Position numbers and translations under genes: made by a program. Below are positions 1 to 5,389 of a DNA stretch of 6,978 bases, piece after piece (position 1 is the first letter of the stretch; every line of letters starts with the position of its first letter). The notes under the pieces are model-generated. The model was given only the letters and a program-made list of their open reading frames with translations, searched no databases and had not been told where the DNA came from. Source of the DNA: DATJPD01 sp036394195 (lineage in GTDB: Bacteria; Pseudomonadota; Alphaproteobacteria; CACIAM-22H2); NCBI GenBank assembly GCA_036394195.1, contig DASWFO010000093.1:1-6978 (forward strand). Reading direction: 5' to 3'.

Positions 1-27
1 AACAGATGAGTCCCGATCCTTTTTCCC

Positions 28-126
28 TCGTCACCCCGGACGAGCGAAGCGAGATCCGGGGTCCATCTCGCCCGTGGCAGCATGGACCCCGGCTCGCGCG
101 GCTGCGCCGCTTGGCCGGGGTGACGA
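28..126. repeat. Palindromic interspersed repeat element (REP/RPE-like)
   Basis: The outer arms 28-39 and 115-126 are exact reverse complements (12 bp). The inner arms 56-66 and 82-92 are also exact reverse complements (11 bp), around a 15-nt loop (67-81). Between them, GCGAG at 49-53 can pair with CTCGC at 93-97, and the right arm has its own small hairpin (98-102 with 106-110). The left arm carries the GAGCGAAGCGAG core and the CCGGGGTCC block that I recognise from intergenic palindromes common in alphaproteobacterial genomes. Such elements are often mistranslated as hypothetical proteins, which explains an open frame running through here on the plus strand. I see no flanking target-site duplication and no transposase. 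The palindrome is seen directly. That it is multicopy in this genome is inferred. Confidence 0.8.
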
Positions 127-178
127 CTGAGGATGTTCTGCACCGGGTATCATCTGTCAGAGTCGCACCACTAGGGCA

Positions 179-242
179 TGGGTTCGCAAAGCGCATAGTC
201 CCCACAAGTCGGGGGCGCGCCGGGTTGCCGGACACGAACCCA
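179..242. other. Nested inverted repeats; possible structured RNA or repeat remnant
   Basis: An exact 8-bp outer stem (179-186 with 235-242) encloses two possible hairpins. One is 198-203 with 211-216 (six pairs including one G-T wobble, 7-nt loop). The other is 220-223 with 228-231 (CCGG arms, 4-nt loop). Together they could form a three-way junction. It is not a tRNA: there is no correct acceptor, D and T arm order on either strand. It may be a small RNA, part of a larger repeat unit, or chance pairing in GC-rich DNA. No promoter or terminator supports transcription. Confidence 0.3.
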
Positions 243-269
243 AGAAGCCGAAAAAGGGCCGCGAACCGC

Positions 270-287
270 GGACCCGTTGCCGGGTTC
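270..287 (+). promoter_or_regulatory. Hairpin just upstream of the GNAT start
   Basis: Segments 270-276 and 281-287 can pair over seven positions, one of them a G-T wobble, with a TTGC loop at 277-280. The hairpin ends 16 nt before the ATG at 304, so in a leader RNA it would lie next to the ribosome-binding area. There is no T-tract, so it does not look like an intrinsic terminator. Any regulatory role is inferred from position alone. Confidence 0.25.
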
Positions 288-303
288 CCCACGTTACTCA
301 GGG

Positions 304-990
304 ATGATGGACCCGCTCGACAATCCGGTCTGGCAAGCACTCATCGGTCCGCAGGCCCACTGGGCCATCGGCCGCTGCGCCGCGCGCCATTATCCGCGCG
401 ACGTGACGCCGTTCTCGGCCATCGCCGAGCCGACTCCCACGGCATATGCCGACCTTGCGGCGGATTTGCCGGCCGGCCTCGAGGCGCGGCTGTTCCGTCC
501 GGCGAACGAGCCGACGCCAGAGGGATGGCAGACCATCAGTGCCCGGCCGATCTTGCAGATGGTGTTCGGCGAGCAAGGCGTACCGAATGATGCGCTGGCA
601 CCTCTGACCTTGGGACCTGAGCACGCGTCGGACATGCTGGCACTTGCCGCGGCGGCGAAGCCCGGCCCGTTCGATCGCCGGACCGTGGAGCTGGGTCACT
701 ATGTCGGGGTGTGGCACGACGGCCGATTGATCGCGATGGCGGGCGAGCGGCTGCGCGTTGCCGGCTATGTCGAGCTCAGTGCCATTTGCACGGCGCCTGA
801 AGCGCGCGGGCGCGGCCTGGGCGGGGCGTTGACCCGCCATCTGATGCGGCGCGTCATCGCCGCCGGCGACCGGCCGTTCCTGCATGTCTATCCGGATAAT
901 CCGGCGATGGGCTTGTATGAAAAGCTCGGCTTTCGCGTCCGCCGCCAGCTCTATGTGCTCTGGCGCAAGCCGGGGCGCGGCGAAACCTAG
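304..990 (+). CDS. GNAT-family N-acetyltransferase
   Basis: This is a probable acyl-CoA-dependent N-acetyltransferase of 228 residues, presumably cytoplasmic. The GNAT fold occupies roughly residues 100-220. Motif A, the acetyl-CoA pyrophosphate loop, is visible as R-G-R-G-L-G at about 168-173, after the beta-strand ELSAICTAPEA. Motif B follows as LHVYPDNPAMGLYEKLGF at about 193-210, with the usual asparagine and Y-E-K-L-G-F signature. The family resembles the FR47-like branch. Residues 1-95 are less conserved in appearance and may form an N-terminal half-domain; I do not recognise a substrate. Start choice: ATG at 304, or the adjacent ATG at 307. A TTG at 277 is in frame but lies in a hairpin loop and has no ribosome-binding site. 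The ribosome site is weak for all candidates. The gene converges on rppH with a 4-bp overlap. It is not part of the minus-strand operon and nothing here reveals its target. Confidence 0.88.
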   Translation: MMDPLDNPVWQALIGPQAHWAIGRCAARHYPRDVTPFSAIAEPTPTAYADLAADLPAGLEARLFRPANEPTPEGWQTISARPILQMVFGEQGVPNDALAPLTLGPEHASDMLALAAAAKPGPFDRRTVELGHYVGVWHDGRLIAMAGERLRVAGYVELSAICTAPEARGRGLGGALTRHLMRRVIAAGDRPFLHVYPDNPAMGLYEKLGFRVRRQLYVLWRKPGRGET

Positions 991-1002
991 CCCGGTTTCG
1001 CC
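979..1002. terminator. Inverted repeat over the convergent stop codons; possible bidirectional terminator
   Basis: GGCGAAACC at 979-987 and GGTTTCGCC at 994-1002 are exact reverse complements, giving a 9-bp stem with a 6-nt loop (TAGCCC) that contains the shared stop-codon region. The two genes overlap here, so there is no other room for a termination signal between them. Neither side has a T-tract, so this is not a textbook intrinsic terminator. It could act as an attenuator, a Rho-assisted stop, or a 3'-end stabiliser for both mRNAs. The stem is seen directly; its function is inferred. Confidence 0.5.
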
Positions 1003-1499
1003 AGGTGTCCGAGCTCGGCGACGACCTGCCGGTAGAGCTCGCGCTTGAAGGGCACGATGATCTTGGGAAGCGTTGCGATCGGGGCCCATTTCCAGGCCGA
1101 AAACTCCGGATGCTTATCGGAGCCGATGTCGATATCCGAGTCCTGGCCGGTGAAGCGCATCGCGAACCATTTCTGCTTCTGGCCGCGATAGCGTCCGCCC
1201 CATGAGATCTCCGCCAGCAGCTCTGGCGGCAGGTCGTAGGTCAGCCAGTCGCGCGTCTCGCCGATGATCAGGGCCCGGTCGGTGCCGGTTTCCTCCTTGA
1301 GCTCGCGCACCGCCGCGGCGCGCGGCTCCTCGCCCTTGTCGATGCCGCCTTGCGGCATCTGCCAGGCGGCACTCGGCATGTCGATGCGCTGCGCGACGAA
1401 GACCCGTCCGTCGCGGTTGATCAGCATCACGCCCACGCCGGGCCGATACGGCCGTGATGCGATGTCGGCGCCGGCGGCGTGACGCTTCTTCTTGGCCAC
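987..1499 (-). CDS. rppH: RNA pyrophosphohydrolase (Nudix hydrolase)
   Basis: RppH removes pyrophosphate from the 5' triphosphate end of mRNA, exposing a monophosphate that stimulates RNase E decay; the homologue is also described as a dinucleoside polyphosphate hydrolase. The 170-residue protein has a complete Nudix box at residues 51-73 (G51, E57, R65, E66, E69, E70, G72), with the metal-binding glutamates intact. RppH-specific blocks match the E. coli enzyme as I recall it: YRPGVGV (18-24), WQMPQGGI (46-53), RDWLTYDLP (83-91), GQKQKWF (106-112), PEFSAWKW (131-138) and VPFKRELYRQV (149-159). A short basic N-terminus (MAKKKRH) precedes the domain. The start is GTG at 1499, three bases after the stop of the deacetylase-like gene. 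No clear Shine-Dalgarno is present, so translation is probably coupled to the upstream gene. The next in-frame Met lies inside the Nudix fold. It is the last gene of the operon and its stop overlaps that of the convergent GNAT gene. Confidence 0.95.
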   Translation of the reverse strand: MAKKKRHAAGADIASRPYRPGVGVMLINRDGRVFVAQRIDMPSAAWQMPQGGIDKGEEPRAAAVRELKEETGTDRALIIGETRDWLTYDLPPELLAEISWGGRYRGQKQKWFAMRFTGQDSDIDIGSDKHPEFSAWKWAPIATLPKIIVPFKRELYRQVVAELGHLAKPG

Positions 1500-1502
1500 G
1501 CG

Positions 1503-2711
1503 TCAGCTGTCCGGCTGGCGGTTGAGGAGGGCGGTGATCGGCGCCAGTGCTATGCCCTTGCCCTCCAGCGTCGGCAGCCACGCGGCGAGGCGCTCGAACG
1601 TCACCGGGTAGGGCTGGCCCATCGCCACCGCGTTGCCGGTCTCCCTCGCCACCTTCTCGACGTCCGCCAGCATGGCGTCGATCGCCGCGCGCGCCGCCTG
1701 TTGGTCGATCAGCCGGTCGTTGATGGCGCGCGGCAAGCCGAGGCTGGTGGCGAGGCTCGCGGCGACGCTGCGCGGTGTGGTGCGCGAATCGACGAAGACC
1801 AGGCCGCGGTCGCGCAACGTGGTGAGCACCGGCCGCAGCGCTTCGGCCGAGGCGGTGAATCGCGAGCCCATGTTGTTGGTGACGCCGACATAGCCGCTGA
1901 CGCGGCTCAGCACCCAGTCCAGCCGGTCGAGATTTTCCCGCGGGCTCAGGCTGGTCAGCAGGGTGCGCGGGCCCGGGTCGCGGGCCGGGAAGTTCGCCGG
2001 CTCCATCGGCAGCCCGAGCAGCGCCTCGTGGCCGCTGGCGCGCGCGAGGTTGAGCCAGTTGCCGAGGTTCTCGGCATAGGGACTGAACGCGAGGGTGACC
2101 CCGGGCGGCAGGTTCTGGACCGCCGCTTCGGTCGCCGCACTCGATAGGCCGAGGTCGAGGATGACGATGGCGATCCGCGGCCGCGGATCGTTCCAGTCGA
2201 ACGGCGTTGCGTATTTCTGCCAGGTTGCTACGCCGCCCGGCGGGCCGCCCGGGGCGGCGGGCGGGGCGGGCGCCACGGCGGCCGTCTGCGGATTGTCCGA
2301 CGTCGCTGGCGGCGTCGCCGTGCCGGCCTGGACCCGCGTGCGCGGCGGCTGCGGCGCCGGCCGCGCCATCGGCGTCTGCCCCGGCCCCGGCTCCTGCGGC
2401 GGTTGCGCGGTCACCTGCGGGACGTCGGTGGCATCGGGCATCGCCGGCATGGCGCCGTCGGCCGTCGAGCCATCGGCCGGCGGTGTCGCGGCCCCTTGCG
2501 GCGACGGTGCTGCGGGCGGCGGCTCGGGCGGCTCGAGGGCGACGAAAAACGGCTCGGGCGGCTCGCGTTTCGGCGGCTCGCCGGCGCCCAGCGCCTGCCA
2601 GGCCGCGTCGCCGGCCAGCGCCAGGATCAACAGGATCCAGGCGAGCGCCAATGCCGAAGGACCGCGCCGCCCGCCCGAACTCCGGTTCGGCGCCCTACCC
2701 CGCTTCGCCAC
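1503..2711 (-). CDS. Divergent polysaccharide deacetylase family protein (YibQ/DUF610)
   Basis: A 402-residue membrane-anchored envelope protein. Residues 1-18 are basic, about 19-36 form one hydrophobic segment (an uncleaved anchor), about 45-163 are a Pro/Ala/Gly-rich linker, and about 177-396 form the divergent polysaccharide deacetylase domain (PF04748 type, like E. coli YibQ). Recognisable blocks are RIAIVILDLGLS (179-190), LAFSPYA (207-213), GHEALLGLPMEP (227-238), YVGVTNNMGSRFTA (274-287) and LVFVDSR (304-310). Compared with E. coli YibQ as I recall it, several acidic or histidine positions are changed: VIDD is VILD here, NHMGS is NNMGS, and GHPHP is GQPYP. It may therefore be inactive or use another chemistry; similar changes seem common in alphaproteobacterial members. 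The start is GTG at 2711 with only a weak GGA upstream. The upstream ctpA stop lies 30 nt away in the same frame. The anchored domain probably faces the periplasm. Its substrate is unknown. Confidence 0.88.
   Translation of the reverse strand: MAKRGRAPNRSSGGRRGPSALALAWILLILALAGDAAWQALGAGEPPKREPPEPFFVALEPPEPPPAAPSPQGAATPPADGSTADGAMPAMPDATDVPQVTAQPPQEPGPGQTPMARPAPQPPRTRVQAGTATPPATSDNPQTAAVAPAPPAAPGGPPGGVATWQKYATPFDWNDPRPRIAIVILDLGLSSAATEAAVQNLPPGVTLAFSPYAENLGNWLNLARASGHEALLGLPMEPANFPARDPGPRTLLTSLSPRENLDRLDWVLSRVSGYVGVTNNMGSRFTASAEALRPVLTTLRDRGLVFVDSRTTPRSVAASLATSLGLPRAINDRLIDQQAARAAIDAMLADVEKVARETGNAVAMGQPYPVTFERLAAWLPTLEGKGIALAPITALLNRQPDS
2171..2190. repeat. Perfect 20-bp palindrome inside the deacetylase-like gene
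   Basis: Positions 2171-2190 equal their own reverse complement over all 20 bases, with GCGGCCGC at the centre. The symmetry stops at both edges. On the minus strand it encodes the residues around DPRPRI, at the beginning of the deacetylase domain. It may be chance in GC-rich coding DNA or a protein-binding or cruciform site; nothing else supports a function. Confidence 0.45.
2520..2565. repeat. 16-bp direct repeat with a 30-bp period in the Pro-rich linker
   Basis: Positions 2520-2535 and 2550-2565 are identical, one 30-bp (10-codon) period apart. In the protein they give two EPPEP motifs around residues 50-64 of the deacetylase-like protein. This looks like a small in-frame duplication within a low-complexity linker. 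Confidence 0.6.
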
Positions 2712-2741
2712 TTCTGATCCGGCCCGCCCCGGCCGTCCGCG

Positions 2742-4109
2742 CTAGTTGGTGACCCGCTGGTTGAACAGCGCCAGGCCGCGCAGCAGGTCGTACGCCCGTG
2801 CCAGCTGATAGTCCTGGGCCTGATCGCCGATCGCGGGCTCCTCGCCCTGGGCGTCAGGCTTCGGCTGCTGCTGTTGGGGCTGCTGCGGCTGCTGCTGTTG
2901 TTGTTGTTGCTGCGGTTGCGACTGTCCCTGGCCTTGGCCCTGGCTGCGCTGCTGCAGCGTGTCGTTGCGCAGCGCGCCGCGCAGATCGGCCTCGCGGCGG
3001 ATGAGGCCGCCGTCGATCTTTTCGAGCCGCGCCTGCTCGACCATGATGTCGGGCTCGATGCCCTGCGCCTGGATCGAGCGGCCGGACGGCGTATAGTAGC
3101 GCGCCGTGGTCAGTCGCAAGGCGCCTTGGCCGCCGAGCGGAATGATCGTCTGCACCGACCCTTTGCCGAACGACCGCGTCCCGAGCAGGATCGCCCGGTG
3201 ATGATCCTGAAGCGCGCCGGCGACGATCTCGGACGCCGAGGCTGAGCCGCCGTTGATCAGGACCACCATCGGCAGGCCGGTGAGCAGGTCGCCGGGCTTG
3301 GCGTTGTAGCGCTGCGCGTCCTCGGCCCGGCGGCCGCGGGTCGAGACGATCTCGCCCTTGTCGATGAACGCGTCCGACACGGCGATCGCCTGGTCGAGCA
3401 GACCGCCCGGGTTGTTGCGCAGATCCAGCACAATGCCCTTCATGCGGTTGCCGAGCTGGTCCTTGATCTTCTGGATGGCGGCGCGCAGGCCGGATTCGGT
3501 CTGCTCGGTGAACGAGGTGATGCGGACATAGCCGATATCGCCCTCGACCGAGTTGCGCACCGACTGGATGCGGATGACCGCCCGCTGCAGGCTGACCGTG
3601 AACGGCTCGCCGGTGCCGCGGCGGATGGTGAGCTTGATCTGCGAGTTCACCGGGCCGCGCATGCGCTCGACCGCATCCTGCAGGGTCAGGCCCTGCACCT
3701 GCTCGCCGTCGAGCTCGACGATGAGGTCGCCCGGCTTCAGGCCGGCGCGCGAGGCGGGCGTCTCGTCGATCGGCGACACGACCTTGACCAGGCCGTTCTC
3801 CATGGTGACCTCGATGCCGAGCCCGCCGAACTCGCCGCGGGTCTGGATCTGGGTGTCCTGGAACGCGCGCGCGTTCATGTAGCTGGAATGCGGATCCAGC
3901 GCCGACAACATGCCGTTGATCGCGTCTTCGATCAGCTTCTTGTCGGTGACGTCCTCGACATAGTCGGAGCGGACGCGCTCGAACACCTCGCCGAAGAGGT
4001 TGAGCTGACGATACGTCTCGGAGGTGTTGCCTTGCGGAGCCGACATCGACATCGGCGACACGAGGACGCAGGCGACCGCGGCCGCCGCAAGGACTCTATA
4101 CAATTTCAT
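2742..4109 (-). CDS. ctpA: Carboxy-terminal processing serine protease, S41A family
   Basis: A periplasmic C-terminal processing protease that trims or degrades envelope proteins from their C-termini. It has 455 residues: a signal peptide at about 1-24, an N-terminal helical region to about 90, a PDZ domain at about 93-170 (carboxylate-binding GLGI loop at 96-99), and the S41 protease core at about 175-360. The Ser-Lys dyad fits S291 in GGSASASEI and K316 in RSFGKGSVQ, with the 25-residue spacing seen in known CTPs. LDLRNNPGG (228-236) and YTPSGRSIQAQGIEPDI (339-355) are further family blocks. Residues about 387-416 are glutamine-rich and low-complexity, followed by a conserved-looking tail (YQLARAYDLLRGLALF). 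The ATG at 4109 overlaps the envC stop as ATGA and has a good Shine-Dalgarno, so translation is coupled to the activator gene. This pairing suggests CtpA may act on peptidoglycan-hydrolase regulators, but no substrate can be read from sequence. Confidence 0.95.
   Translation of the reverse strand: MKLYRVLAAAAVACVLVSPMSMSAPQGNTSETYRQLNLFGEVFERVRSDYVEDVTDKKLIEDAINGMLSALDPHSSYMNARAFQDTQIQTRGEFGGLGIEVTMENGLVKVVSPIDETPASRAGLKPGDLIVELDGEQVQGLTLQDAVERMRGPVNSQIKLTIRRGTGEPFTVSLQRAVIRIQSVRNSVEGDIGYVRITSFTEQTESGLRAAIQKIKDQLGNRMKGIVLDLRNNPGGLLDQAIAVSDAFIDKGEIVSTRGRRAEDAQRYNAKPGDLLTGLPMVVLINGGSASASEIVAGALQDHHRAILLGTRSFGKGSVQTIIPLGGQGALRLTTARYYTPSGRSIQAQGIEPDIMVEQARLEKIDGGLIRREADLRGALRNDTLQQRSQGQGQGQSQPQQQQQQQQPQQPQQQQPKPDAQGEEPAIGDQAQDYQLARAYDLLRGLALFNQRVTN
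2862..2951. repeat. Poly-glutamine low-complexity tract in ctpA
   Basis: This stretch encodes the Gln-rich segment, residues 387-416 of CtpA, including a run of eight or more glutamines broken by prolines. In DNA it is a mix of CTG and TTG triplets read on the minus strand as CAG and CAA, so it is imperfect but prone to replication slippage in units of three. The protease core ends before it, so length changes should be tolerated. Confidence 0.75.
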
Positions 4110-5389
4110 CCGCTTACCTTCCCATTCGAGGTGGCAAGCCAGGGCAGCGGGTTTATCGGCTGACCATGGCGTCGTAATTCCACGTAAAGCACCGGCCCCG
4201 CGGCTCCCTTGCTGTAGATATCAGCGGGGTGACTGATATCGGAGGGGCCGGCGGTGTCGGGACTGCCGGCCGTGGCGATCGGCTCACCCGTCGCGACGAC
4301 CTGTCCGACTGACACGTCAATGCGGCCTAAACCGGCGAGCAACGTATGATATCCCTCGCCGTGTTCGATGATCAAGATGCGCCCATAGCCGCGAAAGGGG
4401 CCGGCGAACACGATTTTGCCATCAAAAGGGGCAACGATCTCGGCCCCCGGGCGGGTTTCGATGGTCAGGCCGCGCTGCGGCTGGCCCCCCTCCCCGGTCT
4501 GGCCGTAAGCCAAAAGCACCCGCCCGCGCGCCGGAAACGCCATCTGGCCGTGGGCCTCTCCAAGCTGGCGCAGCTGCCGGGCCAGCGCGTCGCTGACCCG
4601 GGCCTCGACGGTGTCGGGCGGCGTCTCGGCGGCGGGGCGCCTGGCCGCCGCGCGGTTTTCGTCAAGCCGCCGCAGCAGATCGCGCAGGTCCGCCGCCTGG
4701 CGGGCCAGCGCGTCCACGTGCTCGGCGGCTTCGGCATGCGCCGCCGCGGTCTGCTGGTAGAACTCCGCCCGCTGGGCGACCAGGGCCCGCAGGCCTTCGC
4801 GGTCGGCGGCCAGCCGCGTGGTCGCCGCGGCCATGGTCGCGCGCTCGGCCGCCGCGGCATCATGCAGGATCTGCAGGTCTTCCACGTCCTGCGCCACCTG
4901 CCGGGCCTGCGCCTCGATCGGCGGCACGACGTCGGCCAGCAGCCGCGCGGTGCGCACCGTGTCGATCGGCGATTCCGGCATCAGCATCAGCGCTTCCGGC
5001 GGATTGCGGGCGAGGCGGGTGAGCGCCGCCAGCAGGGCTGCCAGCTCGCCGCGCCGGTGCTCGAGCTCGGCTGCCTTGGCGAACTGCTCGGCGTCGAGAC
5101 CGGCAAGGCGCGATTCGGCATCCGACAGCTGCTCTTCGCTCTCTTGGGTTGCCGCTGCGGCCGCGGCGAGCTTGCCGCGCAGGGCCTCGATCGCGCGAAC
5201 CTGGGCGGCCGCCTGGGCGGACAGGCTGCGCTCGCGATCGCGCGCCAGCTTGAGCTCGCGTTCGACCTGTTCGATCGATCTCGTCGGCGCTGCGTCTTCC
5301 GCGCGCACATCAAACGGAACGATGGAAAAGAGGAGAGGGGCCGCCAGCGCGGCCCGGCGGAGCCAGCCGGTGGAATCATTCCGCGGCAC
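4106..5389 (-). CDS. envC: EnvC-type murein hydrolase activator (degenerate LytM/M23 domain)
   Basis: EnvC proteins sit in the periplasm at the division septum and switch on N-acetylmuramoyl-L-alanine amidases; they do not cut peptidoglycan themselves. The protein has 427 residues: a signal peptide at about 1-30 (likely cleavage after VRA), long Ala/Glu/Arg-rich coiled coils at about 36-125 and 160-250, and a C-terminal LytM domain at about 285-417. The M23 zinc and catalytic positions are lost. The usual HRGLDI is QRGLTI (305-310), the HL motif histidine is G353, and HLHFE is VLYVE (400-404). The ending LYVELRRHGQPINPLPWL closely follows the E. coli EnvC ending as I recall it. Compared with that protein, about 15 extra residues lie around 380-397. 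The start is GTG at 5389, the only plausible start after an in-frame stop further upstream. An AAGGA lies 11 nt before it, and the start overlaps gpmI by 14 nt. Confidence 0.92.
   Translation of the reverse strand: MPRNDSTGWLRRAALAAPLLFSIVPFDVRAEDAAPTRSIEQVERELKLARDRERSLSAQAAAQVRAIEALRGKLAAAAAATQESEEQLSDAESRLAGLDAEQFAKAAELEHRRGELAALLAALTRLARNPPEALMLMPESPIDTVRTARLLADVVPPIEAQARQVAQDVEDLQILHDAAAAERATMAAATTRLAADREGLRALVAQRAEFYQQTAAAHAEAAEHVDALARQAADLRDLLRRLDENRAAARRPAAETPPDTVEARVSDALARQLRQLGEAHGQMAFPARGRVLLAYGQTGEGGQPQRGLTIETRPGAEIVAPFDGKIVFAGPFRGYGRILIIEHGEGYHTLLAGLGRIDVSVGQVVATGEPIATAGSPDTAGPSDISHPADIYSKGAAGPVLYVELRRHGQPINPLPWLATSNGKVSG
4117..4123 (-). promoter_or_regulatory. Ribosome-binding site of ctpA
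   Basis: The minus strand reads GGGAAGG here, ending 7 nt before the ctpA ATG at 4109. The site lies within the last codons of envC, which supports both the ATG choice and translational coupling across the ATGA overlap. Confidence 0.7.
4217..4240. repeat. 8-bp perfect inverted repeat within envC
   Basis: GATATCAG at 4217-4224 and CTGATATC at 4233-4240 are exact reverse complements around an 8-nt loop. The repeat falls in the part of envC that encodes the extra segment near residues 383-391 of the LytM domain, and it is more AT-rich than its surroundings. It may mark an insertion into the gene, or be chance. Confidence 0.5.

Larger units (their letters stand above)
127..303. other. Non-coding stretch between the repeat and the GNAT gene
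   Basis: I see no credible coding sequence here. An open frame from position 6 crosses this stretch on the plus strand, but it reads through the palindromic element and then out of frame over the GNAT gene, so it is a shadow. The stretch contains nested inverted repeats (179-242 and 270-287). I found no convincing sigma70-type -35/-10 pair and no T-rich terminator tail. Confidence 0.6.

Noticed and set aside
28..126. Intrinsic terminator of an upstream gene
   Set aside because: The fold is far longer and more complex than a terminator, no T-tract follows on either strand, and its core matches the intergenic palindrome type.
179..242. A tRNA gene suggested by GGTTCG and CGAACC segments
   Set aside because: The arms are in the wrong order and size for a cloverleaf on either strand, and there is no proper anticodon arm or T-loop position.
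6..590. Plus-strand open frame of 194 codons from the window start
   Set aside because: It translates the palindromic repeat and then overlaps the GNAT gene in another frame. The peptide is the typical false product of such repeats.
298..1089. Minus-strand open frame opposite the GNAT gene
   Set aside because: It covers the antisense of the GNAT motifs and overlaps the rppH 3' end, with no recognisable domain.
2862..2951. CRISPR-like or tandem repeat array
   Set aside because: It is a triplet-based Gln codon run within ctpA, without spacers or fixed repeat units.
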